Positions 1 to 9,087 of a stretch of 64,000 bases of DNA are shown piece by piece; the first letter of the stretch is position 1, and every line of letters starts with the position of its first letter. Source of the stretch: Chryseobacterium sp. LAM-KRS1 (GTDB lineage: Bacteria > Bacteroidota > Bacteroidia > Flavobacteriales > Weeksellaceae); NCBI RefSeq assembly GCF_013184525.1, contig NZ_JAAOIZ010000001.1, positions 806,001-870,000 on the forward strand. Direction: 5' to 3'. A model generated the notes under the pieces. It ran no database searches and was not told where the DNA came from. It was given only the letters and a program-made list of their open reading frames with translations. A program made the position numbers and the translations under genes.

Positions 1-1983
1 ACCAAAAATAAAATATTTTCCATCGCAATTTCCCTCAGTGCTGCTTTTTTTGCGGCTCAGAATAATACGGTCCGTACTTTTAATCTGGATCTGAAAGAAA
101 CTCCGGCACCTGTTAAAATACAGCCCACCATGTACGGGATTTTCTTTGAAGACATCAATTTTGCCGCAGACGGCGGATTGTATGCTGAACTGATTAAAAA
201 CCGCAGCTTTGAATTTGACGAACCATTTACAGGCTGGAAACAGCCCAATACAAAAACACTTTCTCCTAATCTGGATTCGGGGTTTCTGACCATTTATTCC
301 GACCCTGCCAAAACCAATAAAAATTACGCACGAATTACCGTTCTCAATGATAAAAATTATATTCTGGAAAATGAAGGATTCAGGGGAATAGGGCTTCATC
401 AGGGAGAACAATATGATTTCAGCTTTGATCTGGAGAATGTTTCAGGAAATATTGCTGCGGTAAATGCAAGTCTTGTTGATGAAAATGGGAAGGAAATTTC
501 TTCAGTTTCCACGCTCATCAAAGGAAAGGGGTGGCAGGAGTATACAGCCGTTTTCAAAGCAACTCAAACCGTTGAAAAAGCAAAACTGCGGATCACATTT
601 ACAGGAAACGGTATTGTGAACATGGATATGATCTCCCTTTTCCCTCAGGATACCTGGAAAGGCAGAAAAGGAGGTTTGCGAAAAGACCTCGTTCAGAAAT
701 TATATGATCTGCAGCCCGGATTTTTAAGGTTTCCGGGTGGCTGTATTGTAGAAGGAAGAACGTTGGCAGAACGCTATCAGTGGAAAAAAACAATTGGAAA
801 TGTAGCAGACCGTGAATATCTCATCAATAAATGGAGTACAGGATTTCCACATCGTCTTACACCGGATTACGGACAGTCTTTCGGGCTGGGATTTTATGAA
901 TATTTCCAGCTTTCCGAAGATCTGGGTGCAGAACCTGTTCCTATTCTGAGCTGCGGAATGGCTTGCCAGTTCAATACCGCAGAGCTGGTGAAAATGGAAA
1001 ATCTGGATCCTTATGTTCAGGATGCCCTGGACCTGATTGAATTTGCCAACGGAGATTCCAGCACAAAATGGGGGAGAATCCGTACTGAAATGGGGCATCC
1101 AAAGCCTTTTAATTTAAAATTTATCGGAGTAGGAAATGAGCAGTGGGGAGCGGATTATATTGAACGCTATAAAGTATTTGAAAAAGCCATTCACACAAAA
1201 TATCCTGACATAAAAATCATTTCCGGAAGCGGACCGTCACCCGACGGCGAGTTTTTCGAATATGGATGGAGAGAGTTGAAGCAGCTTAACGCACAGATTG
1301 TAGATGAACATTATTACAACTCTCCCGAATGGTTTATGAAAAATGCAGGCAGATACGACCAGTATGACCGTTCCGGTCCAAAAGTTTTTGCCGGAGAATA
1401 TGCAGCCCAGTCTGTAGGCGTGGTAAAACCTGATAACAAAAATAATTGGCTGACGGCCCTTTCAGAAGCCGCTTTTATGACCGGTCTTGAAAGAAATGCA
1501 GATGTGGTCTATATGACTTCCTACGCACCGCTTTTTGCCCATGCTGACGGCTGGCAGTGGACGCCCGATCTCATCTGGTTCAATAATCTGAAATCCTACG
1601 CGACCCCGAATTATTATGTTCAGAAATTATTTTCCAACAATAAAGGAACGGATGTATTAAAAATAGAACATAACGGAAAAGCAATATCCGGCCAGGAAAA
1701 ATTATACGCTACCGCAGTAAAAGATGCGAAAACTCATGAGATTATTATTAAAATCGTCAATACTCATACTCAGGCTAAAACGGTAAATATCAACCCCGGA
1801 ACTCTGAAAATAGGTAAAAAAATAACCAAAATCCTTTTGTCTGCACCACAACTTTCAACTGAAAATAGTTTCGATGCTGAACCCATAAAACCTAAAGAAG
1901 AGATTTCTGAAGCCAAAAATGGTGAAATTTCAACGGAAATTCCCGCCAATTCTTTAGTGATTTTAAAGTTGAAAATAATTTAA
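1..1983 (+). CDS. Secreted GH51 alpha-L-arabinofuranosidase (5' end outside window)
   Basis: Releases terminal alpha-L-arabinofuranose from arabinan or arabinoxylan side chains. Frame 1 is open from the first base and begins inside a signal peptide (hydrophobic FSIAISLSAAFFAAQ, then NN), so the start codon lies just upstream of the window; an internal ATG at 130 is not the real start. The mature protein opens with a GH51 signature (MYGIFFEDINFAADGG). The expected acid/base Glu is in GVGNEQWG (codon 1138-1140) and the likely nucleophile in FAGEYAAQ (codon 1396-1398). A beta-sandwich domain follows to the C-terminus. The long N-terminal half before the catalytic barrel resembles the plant-type GH51 subgroup. 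It precedes araBDA by 128 bp, which supports a role in feeding arabinose to that pathway. Family assignment is firm; exact substrate is inferred. Confidence 0.93.
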   Translation, partial: TKNKIFSIAISLSAAFFAAQNNTVRTFNLDLKETPAPVKIQPTMYGIFFEDINFAADGGLYAELIKNRSFEFDEPFTGWKQPNTKTLSPNLDSGFLTIYSDPAKTNKNYARITVLNDKNYILENEGFRGIGLHQGEQYDFSFDLENVSGNIAAVNASLVDENGKEISSVSTLIKGKGWQEYTAVFKATQTVEKAKLRITFTGNGIVNMDMISLFPQDTWKGRKGGLRKDLVQKLYDLQPGFLRFPGGCIVEGRTLAERYQWKKTIGNVADREYLINKWSTGFPHRLTPDYGQSFGLGFYEYFQLSEDLGAEPVPILSCGMACQFNTAELVKMENLDPYVQDALDLIEFANGDSSTKWGRIRTEMGHPKPFNLKFIGVGNEQWGADYIERYKVFEKAIHTKYPDIKIISGSGPSPDGEFFEYGWRELKQLNAQIVDEHYYNSPEWFMKNAGRYDQYDRSGPKVFAGEYAAQSVGVVKPDNKNNWLTALSEAAFMTGLERNADVVYMTSYAPLFAHADGWQWTPDLIWFNNLKSYATPNYYVQKLFSNNKGTDVLKIEHNGKAISGQEKLYATAVKDAKTHEIIIKIVNTHTQAKTVNINPGTLKIGKKITKILLSAPQLSTENSFDAEPIKPKEEISEAKNGEISTEIPANSLVILKLKII

Positions 1984-2010
1984 TTAGCTGTAAAACATAT
2001 GTTTATAAGA

Positions 2011-2035
2011 AATAAGTGTGTTTTTTACATTTATT
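2011..2035. promoter_or_regulatory. Candidate AraR operator before araB
   Basis: Imperfect inverted repeat with arms AAATAAGTGT and ACATTTATTT around a 7-nt spacer (GTTTTTT). It matches the perfect version at 24409-24431 and the copy in front of araR. It sits just upstream of a TAnnTTTG -7 box at 2049-2056, over the expected -33 region, so a bound regulator would block initiation. Assignment to AraR is inference. Confidence 0.6.
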
Positions 2036-2048
2036 TAAAATAGAATCT

Positions 2049-2056
2049 TATATTTG
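2049..2056 (+). promoter_or_regulatory. -7 promoter box of araB operon
   Basis: TATATTTG matches the Bacteroidota -7 consensus TAnnTTTG. A start site near 2063 would give a leader of about 50 nt before the araB ATG at 2112. Confidence 0.55.
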
Positions 2057-2111
2057 TTTTTATCTCATCACGAGAATTTAAAATCTCAATAATCAAAAAC
2101 GTTTCACCACC

Positions 2112-3812
2112 ATGAAAAAATATGTTATCGGGCTGGACTATGGCACAGATTCCGTACGGGCCGTTCTTATTGACACTGAAAACGGTTCTGAAATAACTTC
2201 TTCAGTCAGCTATTATCAAAGATGGAAAGATGGCAAATTCTGTAATCCCTCGGCTAATAGCTTCAGACAGCATCCTTCAGATCATATTGAAGGTCTGGAA
2301 AAAACCATTTTAGAAGTTGTAAGAGAAAGCGGAATACCGGCAGAACAGATCGTCAGTATTTGTATTGATACTACAGGCTCTTCACCACTTCCTGTTACAA
2401 GTGATGGAACTGCCTTGGCGCTGGTTCCGGGATTTGAAGAGAATCCCAATGCCATGATGGTTTTATGGAAAGACCATACCGCTATCCGCGAAGCCGAAGA
2501 AATCAATACCCTTGCAAGAACCTGGGGTGGTGAAGATTATACAAAATATGAAGGTGGTATTTACTCTTCAGAATGGTTCTGGGCCAAAATACTGCACATC
2601 AGCAGAGCAGATGCAGAAGTGAAAAATGCAGCTCATAGCTGGATGGAACACTGTGATTATCTGACTTTTCTTTTATCAGATCATAAAGACCTGGCCACCT
2701 TCAAAAGAAGCCGTTGTGCTGCCGGACACAAAGCCATGTGGCATGACTCGTGGGATGGTCTGCCTTCCGAAGAATTCCTCAACAGGCTTGATCCATCTCT
2801 GGGAGCGCTCAGAGGAAGATTATACAAGGAAACCTATACTTCAGATGAAATTGCTGGTTATCTGAATGAAGAATGGGCCGCAAAAACCGGTCTTACCACC
2901 AAAACTATTATTACCGTAGGAACCTTTGATGCCCATTCAGGCGCAGTAGGAGCAAAGGTGGAAGAAAATACACTGATCAGGATCATGGGAACTTCTACCT
3001 GCGATATTATGGTGGCCCCACAAGAAGCTATTGGAGATACAACCGTAAAAGGAATATGCGGACAGGTTGACGGCTCCGTAATTCCCGGATTGATAGGGCT
3101 TGAAGCAGGGCAGTCTGCCTTTGGAGATGTGCTGGCATGGTATAAAGATATCCTGATGTGGCCGGTTCACCAGGTTATGATGCATTCCGAAAATATTTCA
3201 GATGAACAGAAGACAAAGCTCGCAGATGAAATGGAGGCAGGACTTATCAGAAAACTAACCCTTGAAGCAGAAAAAATTCCTCTTTCAGATACTGTTCCGA
3301 TTGCATTGGACTGGGTAAACGGAAGAAGAACGCCGGATGCAGACCAGGAACTTAAGGCAGCGATCAGCCAGCTTTCTCTGGGAACAAAAGCACCTCATAT
3401 TTTCAAAGCTTTGGTGAATGCTATTTGTTTCGGAGCTAAGAAGATTGTTGACCGTTTTGAAGAGGAAGGTGTGAAAATCAATAAAGTGATCGGAATCGGT
3501 GGAGTAGCAAGGAAATCACCGTTTATCATGCAGACTCTCGCTAATGTTCTGGATATGCCGATTGCAGTAGCTGCTTCAGATCAGACTCCCGCTTTGGGTG
3601 CTGCTGTTTATGCAGCTGTATCAGCAGGAATTTATCCGACCGTACAGGAAGCAAGCATGAAAATGGGCTCCGCATTTGAAGCGGAATACCAGCCGAAAGC
3701 GGAAGAAGTACAGCTCTACAGAGAATTAATGCAGCAATACCAGAATCTCGCTGATTTTGTAGAATACAATACCAAACTGAAAAACAACAGGAAGGAACTT
3801 CAGAACTCCTGA
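2112..3812 (+). CDS. araB: Ribulokinase
   Basis: Phosphorylates L-ribulose to L-ribulose-5-phosphate with ATP in the cytoplasm, the second step of arabinose catabolism. At 566 residues it has the normal length of AraB. The FGGY-kinase N-terminal phosphate motif is seen as GLDYGTDSVRAVLID, and the C-terminal ATPase part has GIGGVARKSPFIMQTLANV followed by the typical DQTPALGAAVYAAV. No signal peptide. It is the first gene of the araBDA block, preceded by an inverted repeat and a good -7 box, and followed 33 bp later by araD. The neighbours araD and araA make the substrate choice (ribulose rather than xylulose or glycerol) nearly certain. Confidence 0.96.
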   Translation: MKKYVIGLDYGTDSVRAVLIDTENGSEITSSVSYYQRWKDGKFCNPSANSFRQHPSDHIEGLEKTILEVVRESGIPAEQIVSICIDTTGSSPLPVTSDGTALALVPGFEENPNAMMVLWKDHTAIREAEEINTLARTWGGEDYTKYEGGIYSSEWFWAKILHISRADAEVKNAAHSWMEHCDYLTFLLSDHKDLATFKRSRCAAGHKAMWHDSWDGLPSEEFLNRLDPSLGALRGRLYKETYTSDEIAGYLNEEWAAKTGLTTKTIITVGTFDAHSGAVGAKVEENTLIRIMGTSTCDIMVAPQEAIGDTTVKGICGQVDGSVIPGLIGLEAGQSAFGDVLAWYKDILMWPVHQVMMHSENISDEQKTKLADEMEAGLIRKLTLEAEKIPLSDTVPIALDWVNGRRTPDADQELKAAISQLSLGTKAPHIFKALVNAICFGAKKIVDRFEEEGVKINKVIGIGGVARKSPFIMQTLANVLDMPIAVAASDQTPALGAAVYAAVSAGIYPTVQEASMKMGSAFEAEYQPKAEEVQLYRELMQQYQNLADFVEYNTKLKNNRKELQNS

Positions 3813-3845
3813 TTCTCCCATTTTAACCTTTTGAATATACTCAAA

Positions 3846-4556
3846 ATGAATACCTATAAAGAACTCCAAAGAGAATGTTATGAAGCGAATATGCAGTTGG
3901 ATGCCCTGAAGCTGGTGGTCTATACTTTCGGGAATGTAAGTGCTGTAGACCGTGATAAAGGCATTTTTGCCATTAAACCAAGCGGTGTCCCTTATGAAAT
4001 TTTAAAGCCTGAAGATATGGTGATTCTGGATTTTGATGCCAATGTCATTGAAGGCAGGCTCAGACCTTCTTCCGATACCAAGACCCATGCTTACCTGTAC
4101 AAAAACTGGGAAAACATCGGTGGAATTTCCCACACTCATGCGATCTATTCCGTGGCTTGGGCACAGGCACAAATGGATATTCCTGTTTTCGGGACCACTC
4201 ATGCGGACCATTTAACAACAGATATTCCCTGCGCTCCGCCTATGCGGGATGAGCTGATTGAAGGAAACTACGAATACAATACAGGAATACAGATTCTGGA
4301 ATGTTTTAAACAAAAACAACTCTCTCCGGAAGAGGTAGAAATGGTTCTGATCGGCAATCACGGCCCGTTTACCTGGGGGAAAAATGCAGAGAAAGCAGTT
4401 TACAACAGCAAAGTACTGGAGACCATTGCCGAAATGGCTTATCTCACCAGACAGATCAATCCTGATGCGGAACGACTGAAAGACTCACTTATCAAAAAAC
4501 ATTATGAACGTAAGCACGGCAAAAATGCCTACTACGGACAGGAATTTAAACACTAA
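3846..4556 (+). CDS. araD: L-ribulose-5-phosphate 4-epimerase
   Basis: Converts L-ribulose-5-phosphate to D-xylulose-5-phosphate, linking arabinose to the pentose phosphate pathway. Class II aldolase/epimerase fold. The zinc ligands are visible as HTHAIYS (two His) and NHGPFTWG (third His), and GTTHADH is also typical. I place the start at ATG 3846 (MNTYKELQRECYEANMQL, 236 residues) rather than the in-frame TTG at 3831, because family members begin close to this point (LKRQVLEANL in the E. coli enzyme). The araB stop is 33 bp upstream and araA follows after 39 bp. Confidence 0.95.
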   Translation: MNTYKELQRECYEANMQLDALKLVVYTFGNVSAVDRDKGIFAIKPSGVPYEILKPEDMVILDFDANVIEGRLRPSSDTKTHAYLYKNWENIGGISHTHAIYSVAWAQAQMDIPVFGTTHADHLTTDIPCAPPMRDELIEGNYEYNTGIQILECFKQKQLSPEEVEMVLIGNHGPFTWGKNAEKAVYNSKVLETIAEMAYLTRQINPDAERLKDSLIKKHYERKHGKNAYYGQEFKH

Positions 4557-4595
4557 ACACTTTAAGATAAACAACTATTAACGATCAACAAAATT

Positions 4596-6092
4596 ATGTT
4601 AACACCTCTCAATACCAAAGAAGTCTGGTTCATCACAGGAAGTCAGCATTTATACGGACCTGAAACACTTGCCCAGGTGGCAGACCACTCACAGAAAATT
4701 GTGGCAGAACTTGAAAAATCTTCTTTCATCCCGGTAAAAGTCATTGTAAAGCCAACGGTAAAAACAACTGAAGAGATATTTGAAACCATTGCAGCCGCTA
4801 ATCATGCAGAAAACTGTATAGGAGTAATCACGTGGATGCATACCTTTTCACCTGCTAAAATGTGGATCAGAGGACTAAAAATTTTACAGAAACCTCTTCT
4901 GCATCTGCATACCCAGTTCAACAGAGATATTCCGTGGTCTACCATGGATATGGATTTTATGAATCTTAACCAGGCAGCTCACGGAGACCGTGAATTTGGT
5001 TTTATGGTAAGCAGACTCCGAAAGAACAGAAAAGTAGTGGTAGGGCACTGGTCAGAAGAAAGAGTTCAGAAGCAGATCGGTGATTGGAGCCGTGTTGCTG
5101 CGGGCTGGGACGACTGGCAGGGAGCAAAATTTGCACGTTTCGGAGATAATATGCGGTTTGTAGCCGTTACAGATGGTGATAAGGTGGAAGCTGAGACCCG
5201 GTTCGGTTTTTCAGTCAATACCTGGGGAATCGGTGACCTTGTAGACGTTATCAATTCTGTAAGCGAAGGAGAAATAAAAAGCCTTATGGAAGAATATGAA
5301 TCTTCTTACCTCATGGCAGCTTCCCTTTTGGAAGGGGGAGTCAACAGAAGTTCGCTGCATACCGCTGCAAAAATTGAATTAGGACTTGAAAAATTTTTAA
5401 AAGATGGAGGATTTAAAGGATTTTCCGATACCTTTGAAGATCTTCACGGGCTGGAACAGCTTCCGGGAATTGCAGTACAGCGACTGATGCAGAAAGGATA
5501 CGGATTTGCAGGCGAAGGAGACTGGAAAACAGCAGCACTCGTACGTGCCATGAAAACAATGGGGCAGGGCCTTGAAGGAGGAAATGCTTTTATGGAAGAT
5601 TATACGTATCATCTCGACCCTTCCAACCCTTCCATTTTAGGTTCCCATATGCTGGAAGTAGATCCTGTGCTGGCCGCCGGGAAACCTTCATGTGAGATTC
5701 ATCCGCTTGGAATTGGGGGGAAAGCAGATCCGGTTCGTCTTGTTTTTAATTCCAGAGGAAATATTGACTCTCTGAACGCTGCATTGATGGACTTCGGAAA
5801 CCATTTCAGACTCTTGATCAACAAAACCAGAGCATTGGAAATTACAGAAGAGCTACCAAAACTTCCGGTAGCAAGAGTTTTATGGAAACCTCTTCCTGAT
5901 TTATATACGGCCGCAGAAGCCTGGATACTGGCAGGAGGGGCACACCATACATGTTACAGTGAAAATATTTCAGCAGAACAACTGGAAGATTTTGCTGAGA
6001 TAGCAGGAATTGAATCATTAGTCATTGATGAAGATACCAGAATGCGTGACTTTAAAAATACACTTCGTTGGAATGAAATGTATTATCGTTAA
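4596..6092 (+). CDS. araA: L-arabinose isomerase
   Basis: Interconverts L-arabinose and L-ribulose, the entry step of the pathway; a Mn-dependent cytoplasmic enzyme. Its 498 residues equal the usual length (about 500). The N-terminus [13 protein letters not shown] is diagnostic, and the conserved metal/active-site stretches [20 protein letters not shown] and [15 protein letters not shown] are present, as is a late His in GGAHHT. It follows araD by 39 bp and precedes a mutarotase by 27 bp in one apparent transcription unit, in the order araB-araD-araA. Confidence 0.97.
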   Translation: MLTPLNTKEVWFITGSQHLYGPETLAQVADHSQKIVAELEKSSFIPVKVIVKPTVKTTEEIFETIAAANHAENCIGVITWMHTFSPAKMWIRGLKILQKPLLHLHTQFNRDIPWSTMDMDFMNLNQAAHGDREFGFMVSRLRKNRKVVVGHWSEERVQKQIGDWSRVAAGWDDWQGAKFARFGDNMRFVAVTDGDKVEAETRFGFSVNTWGIGDLVDVINSVSEGEIKSLMEEYESSYLMAASLLEGGVNRSSLHTAAKIELGLEKFLKDGGFKGFSDTFEDLHGLEQLPGIAVQRLMQKGYGFAGEGDWKTAALVRAMKTMGQGLEGGNAFMEDYTYHLDPSNPSILGSHMLEVDPVLAAGKPSCEIHPLGIGGKADPVRLVFNSRGNIDSLNAALMDFGNHFRLLINKTRALEITEELPKLPVARVLWKPLPDLYTAAEAWILAGGAHHTCYSENISAEQLEDFAEIAGIESLVIDEDTRMRDFKNTLRWNEMYYR

Positions 6093-6119
6093 TTAATTTT
6101 AAAAAATATGTAAATAATT

Positions 6120-7277
6120 ATGAAAAAAACAACATATAACGGCATTTTTATTTTATTATTTTTAATTATTTTCGGCTGTAAAAAAGAAAATAATAAACAG
6201 GATATTTCAGGAAAAATGGAGAATATTTCTACTTCAGACTATGGAGTGACGCCAAAAGGCGATTCTATTAAAAAATATACGTTGACCAATAAAAACGGGA
6301 TGAAAGTTGAGGTCATCAACTTCGGGGGAATTATCACATCCTTAACCGCTCCGGACAGAAATGGGAAATACGAAGATGTAGTGCTTGGCTTTACAAAACC
6401 CGAAGGATATTTCGATGGTAACCCTTATTATTTCGGTGCTTTGATCGGAAGATACGGCAATAGGATTGCTAATGCAAAATTCTCACTGGAGGGTAAAACA
6501 TACGAAATTAATAAAAATGATGGTCCCAACAGCCTTCACGGAGGAAAAGAAGGATTTCATACCAGATTCTGGAATATTGAGGTAGTAAAAGATGCAAAGT
6601 TTCCGACATTGAAATTATCTTATACCAGTGCAGACGGTGAAGAAGGGTATCCGGGAAAATTAACAACAACTGTTTTCTACACGCTTACAGACGACAACGC
6701 CTTGGAAATTTCTTACGAGGCTGAGACGGATAAGCCTACAGTGGTAAATCTTACCCAGCATTCTTATTTTAACCTGTCCGGGAATTTTACTAAAACGATT
6801 ACTGATCATGAACTACAGATTAATGCAGATCATTTTCTTCCGGTAAATGAAACATTGATTCCTACGGGTGAACAGAAAGCGGTAAAAGGTACTCCTTTTG
6901 ATTTCACGGTATCAAAAGCCATCGGAAAAGATATCAATGCAGACGACGATCAGTTGAAAAAAGGAAAAGGGTATGACCATAACTGGATTCTAAATGGAAA
7001 AGGATTAAGAAGCATCGCCAAAGTTTATCATCAGGGAACAGGAAGACTGATGGAAGTCTTCACCGATGAACCCGGTGTGCAGTTTTATTCCGGAAATTTT
7101 CTTGACGGAAAATTTGATACCAAAACTGGCGGTAAAAATGAATTCAGAACAGGATTCTGCTTAGAGACCCAGCATTTTCCTGATTCACCAAACCAGCCTT
7201 CTTTCCCTTCTACAGAATTGAAGCCTGGGCAGAAATACCACTCGAAAACCATCTATAAATTCTCCGTTAAAAACTAA
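6120..7277 (+). CDS. galM: Aldose 1-epimerase (mutarotase), lipoprotein
   Basis: Equilibrates alpha and beta anomers of free aldoses. Residues 1-20 form an SPII signal with lipobox LIIFGC (Cys20), so the enzyme is membrane-anchored outside the cytoplasm, unlike classic cytoplasmic GalM. Family motifs are YGNRIANAKF, NSLHGG, LTQHSYFNLSG (catalytic His region) and LETQHFPDSPNQPSFPST with the conserved Glu. Its 385 residues are the normal catalytic length plus the lipid anchor. It lies between araA and a sugar symporter (3 bp gap downstream), so arabinose is the likely substrate here, although galactose is possible because galK and galT are also in the window. Confidence 0.9.
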   Translation: MKKTTYNGIFILLFLIIFGCKKENNKQDISGKMENISTSDYGVTPKGDSIKKYTLTNKNGMKVEVINFGGIITSLTAPDRNGKYEDVVLGFTKPEGYFDGNPYYFGALIGRYGNRIANAKFSLEGKTYEINKNDGPNSLHGGKEGFHTRFWNIEVVKDAKFPTLKLSYTSADGEEGYPGKLTTTVFYTLTDDNALEISYEAETDKPTVVNLTQHSYFNLSGNFTKTITDHELQINADHFLPVNETLIPTGEQKAVKGTPFDFTVSKAIGKDINADDDQLKKGKGYDHNWILNGKGLRSIAKVYHQGTGRLMEVFTDEPGVQFYSGNFLDGKFDTKTGGKNEFRTGFCLETQHFPDSPNQPSFPSTELKPGQKYHSKTIYKFSVKN

Positions 7278-7280
7278 ACT

Positions 7281-9008
7281 ATGGGAAAATTAGCAACTAT
7301 TGATATCATCATATTTCTGATCTATTTCGTAGTGGTAGCTTCCTACGGATTATGGATCTATAAAAAGAAAAAATCTGAATCTACAGGAAGTAAAGATTAT
7401 TTCCTTGCCGAAGGATCTTTGACCTGGTGGGCTATCGGAGCCAGCTTAATCGCTTCCAATATTTCTGCTGAACAGTTTATCGGAATGAGTGGCGAAGGTT
7501 TCTTTGTCGGAATCGCTGTTGCCGCTTACGAATGGATCGCTGCTCTTGCGTTGATTATTATTGCGGTCTGGTTTATTCCGATCTATCTTAAAAATAAGAT
7601 CTATACCATGCCTCAATTTCTGGAGAGAAGGTATAACAAATCTGTTTCACTGATCATGGCTGTATTCTGGCTGTTTCTGTATGTTATCGTGAATCTTACT
7701 TCTATCCTTTATCTGGGTGCTCTTGCTATTGATACTTTACTGGGAGGAGAACATCTTCACGGTATTATGATCGCTCTTTTGCTTATGGCCCTTCTGATTG
7801 GTCTTGGAGGTATGAAAGTGATAGGATATACAGACGTTATACAAGTGGCAGTTCTTATCATTGGTGGTTTTGCAACGGTGTATATGGCGCTGCAGATTGT
7901 AGACCAGAGAATCAACGGAGCGGCTGTAGGAAATGCACTGGCAGGATTCAATACCCTGATCAATGAGGCTCCGCAGCACTTTAAGCTGATTCTTCAAAAA
8001 CCAACAACCACCACAACTACGTTGGCAATGCCTCAGAACCTTGATGTACAGAAGTATGTCGTGTTACCAGGTCTGGCCATGTATTTTGCCGGTCAGTGGA
8101 TCGTTAACCTGAACTATTGGGGCTGTAATCAGTACATCACTCAGAGAGCTTTAGGGGCAGACCTGAAGACGGCAAGAACAGGAATTTTATTTGCCGGTTT
8201 TCTGAAACTATTCATGCCTGTGATCGTAATGCTTCCGGGAATTGCCGCTTATGTTTTATATTCAAAAGGACACCTTCCGGGATTCAACGGGGTAAAAGAC
8301 GGAGCATACTCTGCAATATTAGGATTTTTACCAGTAGGATTGAAAGGATTGGCTATTGCCGCTTTGACCGCAGCGATTGTAGCTTCACTGGCAGGAAAAG
8401 TGAACAGTATTTCAACTATTTTTACGCTGGATATCTATAAAAAATACCTTAAAACAGATGCTACCGAAATCCAGATGGTGAGAACAGGCCGTTGGGTCAT
8501 TATTATTGCCATGATGGTTGCATTGGCTTTTACCTGGACGGACGTTTTAGGAATTGGTGGTGAAGGCGGTTTCACATTCATCCAGAAATATACGGGCTTT
8601 ATCAGTCCTGGAGTTTTTGCCATGTTCCTTCTGGGAATGTTCTGGAAAAGAACAACCGGTACAGCGGCTTTGGTAGGAGTAATTTTAGGTTTTGTTCTTG
8701 CCATTTTCTTCAACAGCTTTGCCGTGGGAATTTTCGGGAAAGAAACCTGGATGTATACAGCGTTCACTTATGAAAAGCTGGAGAATGGTGTAGTTCATAC
8801 CATTACCGAGATTCCTTTCCTGATCAATATGGGATGGTCATTCTTTATCACGATAATCGCGATGATCCTGATCAGTCTTGCAGGTCCGAAAGTAAACCCT
8901 AAAGCCTTTGCCATTGATGTGACGATGTTTAAAGTGGACAACAGAACTTTAGTATTGATCGTAATGACACTGCTTTTACTGACGGCCTTGTATGTAAGGT
9001 TTTGGTAG
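7281..9008 (+). CDS. Sodium:solute symporter, SGLT-like sugar transporter
   Basis: Inner-membrane SSS-family symporter that probably imports arabinose with Na+. At 575 residues it carries the 14 or so hydrophobic helices of the family. The first conserved helix reads ASLIASNISAEQFIGMSG, as in bacterial SGLT proteins, and the Na-site helix is seen in ALTAAIVASLAGKVNSIST. It starts 3 bp after the mutarotase stop and ends the ara operon, with a strong terminator directly behind. Substrate is inferred from context; other SGLT-like proteins carry galactose or glucose. Confidence 0.88.
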   Translation: MGKLATIDIIIFLIYFVVVASYGLWIYKKKKSESTGSKDYFLAEGSLTWWAIGASLIASNISAEQFIGMSGEGFFVGIAVAAYEWIAALALIIIAVWFIPIYLKNKIYTMPQFLERRYNKSVSLIMAVFWLFLYVIVNLTSILYLGALAIDTLLGGEHLHGIMIALLLMALLIGLGGMKVIGYTDVIQVAVLIIGGFATVYMALQIVDQRINGAAVGNALAGFNTLINEAPQHFKLILQKPTTTTTTLAMPQNLDVQKYVVLPGLAMYFAGQWIVNLNYWGCNQYITQRALGADLKTARTGILFAGFLKLFMPVIVMLPGIAAYVLYSKGHLPGFNGVKDGAYSAILGFLPVGLKGLAIAALTAAIVASLAGKVNSISTIFTLDIYKKYLKTDATEIQMVRTGRWVIIIAMMVALAFTWTDVLGIGGEGGFTFIQKYTGFISPGVFAMFLLGMFWKRTTGTAALVGVILGFVLAIFFNSFAVGIFGKETWMYTAFTYEKLENGVVHTITEIPFLINMGWSFFITIIAMILISLAGPKVNPKAFAIDVTMFKVDNRTLVLIVMTLLLLTALYVRFW

Positions 9009-9030
9009 AAATTATTATACATAACAAATA

Positions 9031-9064
9031 AAATAGGATGCTGAAAAAGCATCCTATTTTTTTG
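9031..9064 (+). terminator. Terminator after the arabinose operon
   Basis: Perfect 12-bp stem (AAATAGGATGCT / AGCATCCTATTT) with a 5-nt GAAAA loop, followed by a T-run on the plus strand. It separates the ara operon from the convergent GH5 gene and could serve both strands. Confidence 0.85.
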
Positions 9065-9087
9065 ATCTTAGAATTGGTTATGTACGT

